18,119 nt of DNA from an uncultured Marinicella sp. (GTDB lineage: Bacteria > Pseudomonadota > Gammaproteobacteria > Xanthomonadales > Marinicellaceae). Positions 1-6,834 of this stretch are shown one piece after another. The stretch spans positions 1 to 18,119 of the forward strand of contig CALLLZ010000202.1 in assembly GCA_938008005.1 (NCBI GenBank). The letters are read 5' to 3'. The first letter of the stretch is position 1, and each line of letters begins with the position of its first letter. A program made the translations under genes and the position numbers. The notes below the pieces were generated by a model. It worked only from the letters and a program-made list of their open reading frames with translations. It was not told where the DNA came from and did no database searches.

Positions 1-195
1 AAAAAATATTATTTACGTTAATACTTCGAAAAACTGGAACCATTTGCCGGCTTATATTTAAAACAGAGGTAAAGTAATGAAAAAATAGCAAACCATCGGT
101 GCGACTGATGATAAATACCCTGATCAACACCCATCTATTAAACTATTCGTATTTATGCTAACATGATGTACTTTCCCATAAAACAAGCTTATATT
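1..195. other. Intergenic left edge, no supported gene
   Basis: AT-rich stretch before the first gene. I see no convincing coding region. There is a ribosome-site-like GAGGT at 66-70 followed by an ATG at 77, but that frame stops after three codons (Met-Lys-Lys). A small hairpin is possible at 94-110, with 7-bp arms including one G-T pair and a 3-nt loop; it has no T-run after it, so it does not look like a terminator. The promoter of the following gene should lie here, but no clear -35/-10 pair stands out. Confidence 0.4.
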
Positions 196-870
196 ATGAG
201 AGTATTACTGTACCTTATGTGTTTTTGGATGACGGCGAGTTCTGCACAACAAAGCGATGATTCAGTGGATCAGTTTTGTGGCGTTAATCAACCAGCCAGT
301 CAATTAGCCCACTTAATCATCAACCACCCAAGCCAAAATAGATCAACATTAAAGTGTGATGAATTGTTGATGTCAATCGCCCAACAAAGAGCTGAACAAC
401 TGGCAAACAATACTGCAGACCTAAATACCACACCCAACCAAATCTTAATTCAAGGTGGTTTTCGCATACCTAATTATTACCCAGTTATAGGCAACCAGGT
501 TGAAGCTCAAGCCCGAGATATCAATCAAGCAGATCAAGTGATTAAATATTTCATTGAAAGTGGAAAACACCACGATCATGTATTTGGCAAAGGCGAATTC
601 TTTGGCCTGCAGAGCCAATTAGGGGTTGGTTTTTTTAAGGCCAAAGATGCCACCCAACATGACCAGTGGGTGGTGCTGTCTTCCGCATCTTGGAAGTCGC
701 CAAAAATCGTCTTTAAAGCACAAACTGTTGAAGCGCCTTTTAAAAAAGAAACTGAAAGCTGTGATAAAGACTGGAAAAAAATTAACGATAAACTACTCAA
801 AGAAAAATGTCGCATTAAAGCCACAAGGGGGCATAAGAGCGCAGTCAACAAAATCCTTTCTTGGCATTAA
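196..870 (+). CDS. Secreted CAP/SCP-like domain protein
   Basis: Predicted exported protein of 224 residues from this start. The first 17 residues (MRVLLYLMCFWMTASSA) look like a signal peptide with cleavage before QQ. Residues about 38-163 resemble a CAP (SCP/PR-1) fold: a helix with LLMSIAQQRAEQLANN, then NQVEAQA, then FIESGKHHDHVFG, then LGVGFF and a strand ending in QWVVLSS. This is the family order of helix, Glu-containing segment, S..H segment and G-x-G strand. The first conserved His of many CAP proteins seems to be replaced by Asn, so the usual metal site may be incomplete. The Lys-rich tail after residue 165 has two Cys that could pair. In-frame ATGs at 163 and 166 would add 11 or 10 residues. 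I prefer 196 because it gives a compact signal peptide; no start has a clear ribosome site. The function is unknown, and the CAP assignment rests on pattern alone. The ABC exporter follows 52 nt later. Confidence 0.6.
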   Translation: MRVLLYLMCFWMTASSAQQSDDSVDQFCGVNQPASQLAHLIINHPSQNRSTLKCDELLMSIAQQRAEQLANNTADLNTTPNQILIQGGFRIPNYYPVIGNQVEAQARDINQADQVIKYFIESGKHHDHVFGKGEFFGLQSQLGVGFFKAKDATQHDQWVVLSSASWKSPKIVFKAQTVEAPFKKETESCDKDWKKINDKLLKEKCRIKATRGHKSAVNKILSWH

Positions 871-895
871 TTTATCACGATATTGCTGTTACAAT
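867..895 (+). promoter_or_regulatory. Candidate extended -10 promoter for the ABC exporter
   Basis: TACAAT (890-895, five of six consensus bases) is preceded by TG one base upstream (887-888), which makes an extended -10. A weak -35, TTAATT (867-872), lies 17 bp upstream. The predicted start near 902 leaves a short leader before the ATG at 923. It overlaps the end of the preceding gene, so the exporter could be transcribed alone or with that gene. Confidence 0.3.
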
Positions 896-922
896 GAGTC
901 TCGATTAAACTTTTAAGTTGCC

Positions 923-2734
923 ATGCGCGGACAACCTCCCCCAGAATCCAATCAACCTGAAAACTGGGGTGTATTGAAGAAACTCATTCCATATTTATCC
1001 GAATACAAAGCGCGCGTTTTATTGGCTTTGATATTTTTGGTGGGCGCTAAATTAGCCACCACAGGCTTGCCTTTTTTGATCAAGGGTATGGTTGATCAAC
1101 TAGGCACAAATACCAATCAAACCAACCCTGAAAAATGGCTGTTGGCACCTGTGGCATTAGTTTTAGTATATGGCGTATTGCGTTTCGCCAATGTGTTATT
1201 CGGTGAAATACGTGATACTTTATTTGGTCGTGTAACTGAACGGGCTATGCGGCGCATTGCACATCAGGTATTTGTACACTTACATCAGTTAGACCTAGAT
1301 TATCACTTGAACCGCAAGACTGGTGGTGTTTCAAGAGACATTGAACGGGGAGTCTCTGGAATCAGCTTTTTATTGCGGTTTATGGTATTCAGTATTTTAC
1401 CCGCTCTGATTGAAATCCTACTGGTGGTTGGTATTTTATTGTTTCAATATGGTTGGACTTTTGGCTTAACCACTTTAATAGCCATTATCAGCTACATCAC
1501 ATTTTCTGTAAAAATTACCAATTGGCGCAAAGCATTTTTACGTGAAGCCAACACCGCAGACTCTGCCAGTAACAGTCGAGCCATAGACTCACTGTTAAAT
1601 TATGAAACGGTTAAGTATTATACCAACGAATCCTATGAAGCCGATCGTTATGATGCCAACTTGAAACAATTAGAACAAGCCAAAAGAAAAAATCGTTTGT
1701 CATTGTTTGCTTTGAACGGTGGCCAGGCTTTGATCATCAGTATATCAATGACAGCGATGATGTTATTGGCCGTTTTGGGTGTTCAAAATGGTGACATGAG
1801 TGTCGGTGATTTTGTCTTGGTTAATGCCTTTATGATGCAATTATTCATACCACTGGGCTCTTTGGGGTTTGTCTATCGAGAAATCAAAACCTCAATGATT
1901 AACATCGAACAATTATTCAACATTTTAGACATTGAAGCCAAAGTTAAGGATAATAATGCCGAAAAATTAACCATTAAACAAGGTGATGTTGAGTTCAAAC
2001 AAATCGAATTCAGTTACCGACCCGATCGCACCATTATTAAAGGCATCAGTTTTAAGGTTTCGGCTGGACAAACTTTAGCCGTGGTTGGTGCCAGTGGTTC
2101 AGGCAAATCAACTCTAGTTAAACTGCTGTTTAGATTCTATGACCCAACCGCAGGCGTCATTCAAATTGATGGCCAGAACATCAAACAAATCAGCCAACAG
2201 TCTTTAAGAAAAGCCATTGGCATAGTGCCACAAGACACGGTTTTATTCAATGATACAATTTGGGAGAATATCCGCTACGGCAGCCCCAAAGCCAGTGATG
2301 CAGCCGTTCAACAAGCCATATCAATGGCTTACTTGGATGATTTCATCGCAGCGCTTCCCGACGGTGCCAATACCCAGGTTGGTGAACGTGGCTTGAAGCT
2401 CTCAGGTGGAGAAAAACAACGAGTCGCCATCGCTCGTACCATTTTGAAGAAACCACCCATTATGGTTTTTGATGAGGCCACTTCATCTCTAGACAGCAAG
2501 TCTGAACAGATGATACTCAAAGCCATTGGCGAAGTAGCGAAAAACACCACCAATTTAGTCATCGCACACCGCTTATCAACCATTGTTCATGCCAGTCAAA
2601 TTATTGTTTTAGAGCAAGGACGTATTATTGAACAAGGTTCGCATAATGATTTAATATTGGCTCAAGGGAATTATGCAAAATTATGGCATGCCCAACAGCA
2701 TGAATCCAAATTGAAATCAAATATCAGTAATTAA
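923..2734 (+). CDS. Atm1-type ABC exporter (permease-ATPase fusion)
   Basis: Inner-membrane half-transporter of 603 residues, which should work as a homodimer. The transmembrane domain covers about 20-330 and the nucleotide-binding domain about 350-595. Visible motifs are Walker A GASGSGKST (389-397), signature LSGGEKQR (493-500), Walker B IMVFDE (513-518) and the H-loop His549 in IAHRLST. Subfamily markers are NYETVKYYTNE (226-236), the ITNWRKAFLREAN segment (198-210) and NGGQALI (265-271). These match the region of bacterial Atm1/ABCB7 proteins where glutathione-linked substrates bind, with Arg202, Arg207, Asn265 and Gln268 as likely contacts. By family, it would export glutathione conjugates, such as metal- or sulfur-bearing ones, to the periplasm. 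The length is normal and the motifs are complete. No strong ribosome site precedes the ATG. The next gene downstream is convergent. Confidence 0.9.
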   Translation: MRGQPPPESNQPENWGVLKKLIPYLSEYKARVLLALIFLVGAKLATTGLPFLIKGMVDQLGTNTNQTNPEKWLLAPVALVLVYGVLRFANVLFGEIRDTLFGRVTERAMRRIAHQVFVHLHQLDLDYHLNRKTGGVSRDIERGVSGISFLLRFMVFSILPALIEILLVVGILLFQYGWTFGLTTLIAIISYITFSVKITNWRKAFLREANTADSASNSRAIDSLLNYETVKYYTNESYEADRYDANLKQLEQAKRKNRLSLFALNGGQALIISISMTAMMLLAVLGVQNGDMSVGDFVLVNAFMMQLFIPLGSLGFVYREIKTSMINIEQLFNILDIEAKVKDNNAEKLTIKQGDVEFKQIEFSYRPDRTIIKGISFKVSAGQTLAVVGASGSGKSTLVKLLFRFYDPTAGVIQIDGQNIKQISQQSLRKAIGIVPQDTVLFNDTIWENIRYGSPKASDAAVQQAISMAYLDDFIAALPDGANTQVGERGLKLSGGEKQRVAIARTILKKPPIMVFDEATSSLDSKSEQMILKAIGEVAKNTTNLVIAHRLSTIVHASQIIVLEQGRIIEQGSHNDLILAQGNYAKLWHAQQHESKLKSNISN

Positions 2735-3229
2735 TTAGATTGTTTGATTCAAGTTTTTATGGAAGACATATTTTATCTACACAGCATATTGAACATAGCC
2801 TAAATGTAGTGTAGTGACGGGGCCAAAATACATAGTAATGAATGAAGCCAAATTGGATGATGCTGAGTAAAAGTAGGCTTTAATACGCTTAAATGGGGCT
2901 TCGATTCCGCTCAGCCAACGTCACCGCACACTGAGCGGAGCTGAAATGCGCTGTATATACTATGAAGATGTATATATGATAGATGTGAAAAATATTCAGT
3001 AGATTTTGCCTTAGATGAAGAGAAAATAATTTTTTATGTGCTGCTTTTGAGTTTTTTTTACAAAAACATGCAACCTCGTAAGATGCTGATCCTGTGTAAC
3101 ACCTCATGTCACCTAAATGCACCACGGGTTGTTTAATAACAAAACAATCATTTTTTGATGCACTTACTTATTAAAAAGTTCATTAAGAAAGTCCTGATCT
3201 ATTCTTATTTCTCTGCTTTCCAGCTAATA
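2735..3229. other. Convergent intergenic region, no supported gene
   Basis: About 495 nt between two convergent genes, the ABC exporter and the acyltransferase. Composition is AT-rich and patchy, with tatata-rich and poly-T stretches. The only open frame of note (leftward, 2889-3125, 78 codons) runs straight through the inverted repeat at 2899-2946 and has low-complexity sequence, so I do not treat it as a gene. The inverted repeat is listed separately. I see no clear intrinsic terminator for either flanking gene. Confidence 0.6.
2899..2946. repeat. REP-like imperfect inverted repeat
   Basis: Two 16-nt arms (2899-2914 and 2931-2946) flank a 16-nt spacer. The inner nine bases are a perfect inverted match (TCCGCTCAG against CTGAGCGGA); the outer part has three mismatches. 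It is GC-rich against an AT-rich surrounding, which makes it stand out. The CTTCGAYTCCGCTCAG / CTGAGCGGAG pattern resembles dispersed intergenic palindromes common in many proteobacterial genomes. Its location between convergent genes fits a REP element or a bidirectional transcription stop, though no T-run follows the arms. Confidence 0.6.
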
Positions 3230-4345
3230 TCATTTAAAAAAATGCTTTTCTAAACGTTTTGCCTGCTTCAATAAAGGTTGTTCTATCCAAAGATAATGCA
3301 TCACACTGTAAGTCATAACAACCAACAACACCAACCAAGAAAATAACCACAACCAACCACCTTCTCGGGCTAGATTAAAAACACCGAAATGAGCAACCAT
3401 ATATAAAATTGGCATGTGAGCAAGATACAAGCTGTATGAGGCACCACCAAATAGCTTCGAAAATCTTGGAAACCAACGCTTTCCTCTCAGTTCATACTCG
3501 ATTGCTACAGCAACCAACAACACAGCAATAGAACCAAATAAAGCAACCCTTTGTGGCATGAAGTACCCTTGTGCCAAAAGGTGGGTGGGTAAAAGATAGG
3601 TTTGTTGATACCATAAAGTAAACCCGAAAACCACCAATGCCATTACAACAGCAGTTTTAACCTGAACCAACCTTCGGCGTTCAAAAAAGATTCCTAAGCC
3701 GCACCCCGCTAAGAACTGTAAACAAAAAGGTGAAACAAAAAAAGTATAAAATAAACTGGTGTGAGGAAACTGGGTCAACCCGTAAATGTCATTTTGAACA
3801 ATTGCCATGATTTGAACACACACAATCAATAAGGCAAATCCCAATAATAACTTGGGTATCAATCGCCTAGGAAAAAACAATAAACAAGCAAAAAAAACAT
3901 AAAAGTATAACTCGTAAATCAATGTCCAAGTCACCTGTATTAAAAGTTGAGGCAAACTGAAATTAGTTAAAAATGCAGACCCAAGTAAATCTATACCAAC
4001 TAAGCGACTAGGCTCTAATATTAAATAAATCAGCCAAGCCATAATAAAATATGGCCAATAACCCAAATAAATCCTCGCAGCTCTGTTGTATATAAATTGT
4101 GCAGGTTTTTTATTGTTGACTTCCTTTAGAGGATCTACTTTTGATTCATGTATTTTATGACTGGAAACCCAAATCACATAGCCACTGATCACAAAAAAAA
4201 CATCAACCCCTGCATATCCGAATTGGAACATAAATTCATAAAAGACACCAGTCAACCCAGAAAGGTCAGTGAGTCTACCACGCAGATGAAATAAAACCAC
4301 TGCCAGTGCCGCCATGGCTCGCAGAAATTGAATGTTTGAAATCAT
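3230..4345 (-). CDS. Acyltransferase 3 family membrane protein
   Basis: Integral membrane protein of 371 residues with about ten hydrophobic segments, of the acyltransferase 3 (OafA/NodX-like) family. Family landmarks are the N-terminal FLRAMAALAVVLFHL (residues 7-21, with the conserved Arg9 and His20) and GYAGVDVFFVISGYVIW (43-59). Members move acetyl or other acyl groups from the cytoplasm onto surface sugars such as O-antigen, peptidoglycan or exopolysaccharide. The acceptor cannot be told from sequence: there is no fused SGNH domain and no neighbouring sugar genes. A good ribosome site, GAGGGTG, lies 8 nt before the ATG and supports this start. It sits 115 nt downstream of thrC on the same strand with no clear terminator between them, so read-through from the thr operon is possible but a functional link is unlikely. 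Confidence 0.85.
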   Translation of the reverse strand: MISNIQFLRAMAALAVVLFHLRGRLTDLSGLTGVFYEFMFQFGYAGVDVFFVISGYVIWVSSHKIHESKVDPLKEVNNKKPAQFIYNRAARIYLGYWPYFIMAWLIYLILEPSRLVGIDLLGSAFLTNFSLPQLLIQVTWTLIYELYFYVFFACLLFFPRRLIPKLLLGFALLIVCVQIMAIVQNDIYGLTQFPHTSLFYTFFVSPFCLQFLAGCGLGIFFERRRLVQVKTAVVMALVVFGFTLWYQQTYLLPTHLLAQGYFMPQRVALFGSIAVLLVAVAIEYELRGKRWFPRFSKLFGGASYSLYLAHMPILYMVAHFGVFNLAREGGWLWLFSWLVLLVVMTYSVMHYLWIEQPLLKQAKRLEKHFFK

Positions 4346-4353
4346 CAGTTAAA

Positions 4354-4360
4354 CACCCTC
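4354..4360 (-). promoter_or_regulatory. Ribosome binding site of the acyltransferase gene
   Basis: GAGGGTG on the minus strand with an 8-nt spacing to the ATG at 4345. This is one of the stronger Shine-Dalgarno matches in the window and it fixes the start. Confidence 0.6.
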
Positions 4361-4460
4361 ATTAATTCGATACTTATTTAACACAATGATACCTGTTGTT
4401 CTCCAATACAGTTGATAATTAATCGATTTAATTCATCAAGATTAGCTTCATCTTTTATAT

Positions 4461-5768
4461 TCATGTCAATAAAAATGCTCGAAGCGCGGGAAAGCTTGGC
4501 GCAATACTGGTTGATAAATCTGGTAGCTCTGCGCAATCAGCGATTGCTTGAGGCAAAGGTAATTCAACATCAAGTATCTGCTCTACAGAACTTTTAAATT
4601 TAGCAGGATGGGCTGTGCCTAAAAAGATACCAATTTCTTCATCTGATAAGCCATCAGAGGACCCGCCAACCAAACCTTGGTAAGCCACTGCGGCGTGCGG
4701 TTCACTGACGTAACCCAAATGATGTAATTTTTTAAGGGTTTTGGCTGTTTCAACTTCATCAACCGCCTGCCCACTTAATAGATTGCGATCGAACTGACCT
4801 GATTCAATCAGATATTCAATGCGCGGCCAGTTATTGGGTTTACTGACGTCCATGGCATTAGACAGGGTTTCAACCGTTGCATTGGGAGCCCAAACACCAT
4901 CTATCAAGTAGCGTGGCACTGTGTCATTGGCATTGGTGGAGGCAATAAACCGTTTAATCGGCAAACCCATGGTCTTGGCAATGATACCTGCACAAAGGTT
5001 ACCAAAATTACCGCTTGGAACAGCCAATACTGACTTCTCTCGATCTGCCATAGGTAGTTGGGCCAAAGCATCAAAGTAATAACATACTTGTGCAAATAAA
5101 CGGCTTACATTGATAGAATTAGCCGAATTCAACCCTACAGTTTGAACCAGTTGTTGATCATCAAAACACTGTTTAACTAACTGTTGACAATCATCAAAAG
5201 CACCTTCAACTGCAACAGTACGAATATTGCCCGAGAGTGTAGTGAACATTTTTTGTTGTAGTTCACTGATTTTGCCTTTTGGAAACAAAATAACCACTTC
5301 AATATGATCCAAGCCATGAAACGCATGTGCCACGGCTGCGCCTGTGTCTCCTGATGTGGCAGTGAGAATGGTGATCTTTTCAGTGTTTTTTATACCTGTT
5401 TGCTGCTTGGCGAAATGCTGCAAGCAATTGGCCATAAAACGCGCACCAAAATCTTTGAACGCCAAAGTAGGACCATGAAATAACTCGAGACAATAAATCT
5501 GTTTATTTAGCTGTTCTAATGGGGATGAAAATGCAAAGGTCTTGTCAATGATGCTTTTGAGCGTATCATCATCAATGTTTTCATGTACGAAATGACGCAA
5601 TATATAAAAATTCCTGGCTGTGGTAGACATCTCTAATAAATGGTCTATATCTTGCAATTGCGGAATTTTGGCTGGGAAGAATAAACCTTGATTGTTACCT
5701 AAGCCAGTTTTAACTGCGGTAGCGAAATCTACGATTTGTTCATGGTCTTTAAGGTTGTTCAATTTCAT
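4461..5768 (-). CDS. thrC: Threonine synthase
   Basis: Pyridoxal-phosphate enzyme that converts O-phosphohomoserine to threonine, the last step of threonine synthesis, in the cytoplasm. Its 435 residues are close to the roughly 430 of the long enterobacterial-type enzyme. The PLP lysine is Lys105 in HGPTLAFKDFG. The phosphate-binding loop is TATSGDTGAA (137-146), and the GNFGN segment further on is also conserved. The N-terminal 100 residues are the helical domain typical of this class. It is the third gene of thrABC, 83 nt after thrB, and should share the attenuator upstream of thrA. The ATG at 5768 has only a weak purine-rich site (AAGAGA) before it. The reading frame is intact and the assignment is secure. 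Confidence 0.96.
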   Translation of the reverse strand: MKLNNLKDHEQIVDFATAVKTGLGNNQGLFFPAKIPQLQDIDHLLEMSTTARNFYILRHFVHENIDDDTLKSIIDKTFAFSSPLEQLNKQIYCLELFHGPTLAFKDFGARFMANCLQHFAKQQTGIKNTEKITILTATSGDTGAAVAHAFHGLDHIEVVILFPKGKISELQQKMFTTLSGNIRTVAVEGAFDDCQQLVKQCFDDQQLVQTVGLNSANSINVSRLFAQVCYYFDALAQLPMADREKSVLAVPSGNFGNLCAGIIAKTMGLPIKRFIASTNANDTVPRYLIDGVWAPNATVETLSNAMDVSKPNNWPRIEYLIESGQFDRNLLSGQAVDEVETAKTLKKLHHLGYVSEPHAAVAYQGLVGGSSDGLSDEEIGIFLGTAHPAKFKSSVEQILDVELPLPQAIADCAELPDLSTSIAPSFPALRAFLLT

Positions 5769-5851
5769 GATAGTCTCTTGGTCTGATTATCTATAATTTG
5801 GACCTATACTTGGGTTCTGTGTTTTCTTGGCTTGCTCACTGGCCTGTCTGG

Positions 5852-6832
5852 TTACAATGATCTTGTACCCACTGAATCAGCTTGGCAAATAGTCACAAAG
5901 CCTTGCTCAGTTTGCAAGTAATTTTTTTCAAGCCATGTGGCTTGAGCTTGAGCTGCTTGTAGGTTGTCACAAGCAGAAAACAGCGTTGGACCCGAACCAG
6001 ATATACCGACAGCCAAACTATCCATTTTCTGCAGTTGAGATTTGGTTGATGTGAAATTGGGTAACAGTTCCGAGCGGTAAGGTTCAGCAATTTCATCTTT
6101 CAATAAATTAAAAGCCAGTTTTTGATCTTGTCGGTAACTAGCTGCAACAAAACCAGCCAGGTTTTGACCAAATCGAATCAATGTTGAACGGTCATAATTG
6201 GGCGGTAACAAAACCCGGGCTGATTGGGTGCTGATCATCACATCAGGATACGCAAGCACCCAGTATACATCATTGAACAAAGGCAAAGAAAGCGTGGCTT
6301 GATCTTGATTATTTAACATTAACTGCATGCCACCAAGAAAACAGGGAGCTATGTTGTCATAATGCAGAGAACCACTGATTTTAGTTTCAGCCCTACCCAT
6401 TAACATCAATAACTCATGATCGCCAAAGGGCTCTCCATAAAATCGATTTAAAGCAACAAAAGCAGCTACTATTGAACAAGCACTGGAGCCCAAACCACTG
6501 CATACAGGGATGTTTTTATGCAAACTGATTTTGACAGCTGTGGTGTGGATTTGCCGCTTTAATAACTCCGTTTCAAAAGCCTCTAACACGTGCCAGACAA
6601 TGTTTGATTCCTTGTCACTGGGTAACCGATCTGCAAAATCACCACAAAGCTCAAAAGTACTTTTTGTGTTTTTTTCAATTACAATTGGCTCAATTTCAAC
6701 GATGTCACCCAAAAGCTGACCATCAATTGGGCTCAAAGCCAGTCCCAAAGAATCAAAACCGACACTGACATTACCAATAGAAACGGGGGCAAACACCTTA
6801 ACTGCAGCATATTCACTTTTTTGTTTAGACAT
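5852..6832 (-). CDS. thrB: Homoserine kinase
   Basis: GHMP-family kinase that phosphorylates homoserine with ATP to give O-phosphohomoserine for ThrC. With the ATG at 6832 the product has 326 residues. The ATP-binding glycine/serine loop is PVCSGLGSSACS (109-120). The N-terminal VKVFAPVSIGNVSVGFDSLGLA (11-32) carries the substrate-side Asn and Asp, and GISGSGPTLFSA (277-288) is the C-terminal family motif. A TTG at 6853 would extend it by seven residues into thrA. I reject it because AGGAG (6841-6845) sits 8 nt before the ATG, inside the last codons of thrA. The thrA stop and the thrB start are two bases apart, so translation is probably coupled. Confidence 0.95.
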   Translation of the reverse strand: MSKQKSEYAAVKVFAPVSIGNVSVGFDSLGLALSPIDGQLLGDIVEIEPIVIEKNTKSTFELCGDFADRLPSDKESNIVWHVLEAFETELLKRQIHTTAVKISLHKNIPVCSGLGSSACSIVAAFVALNRFYGEPFGDHELLMLMGRAETKISGSLHYDNIAPCFLGGMQLMLNNQDQATLSLPLFNDVYWVLAYPDVMISTQSARVLLPPNYDRSTLIRFGQNLAGFVAASYRQDQKLAFNLLKDEIAEPYRSELLPNFTSTKSQLQKMDSLAVGISGSGPTLFSACDNLQAAQAQATWLEKNYLQTEQGFVTICQADSVGTRSL

Positions 6833-6834
6833 AA

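Noticed and set aside
77..88. Three-codon mini-frame with a ribosome-site-like GAGGT
   Set aside because: Met-Lys-Lys-stop is too short to support as a gene, and no attenuator or other control element follows it.
2889..3125. Leftward open frame of 78 codons in the gap between the exporter and the acyltransferase
   Set aside because: It runs through the REP-like palindrome, has low-complexity sequence and no recognisable domain; its end is simply the translated repeat.
4417..4433. Palindrome AATTAA/TTAATT after thrC as a terminator of the thr operon
   Set aside because: The arms are only six A/T pairs with a 5-nt loop and no T-run follows on the minus strand, so it is too weak to claim.
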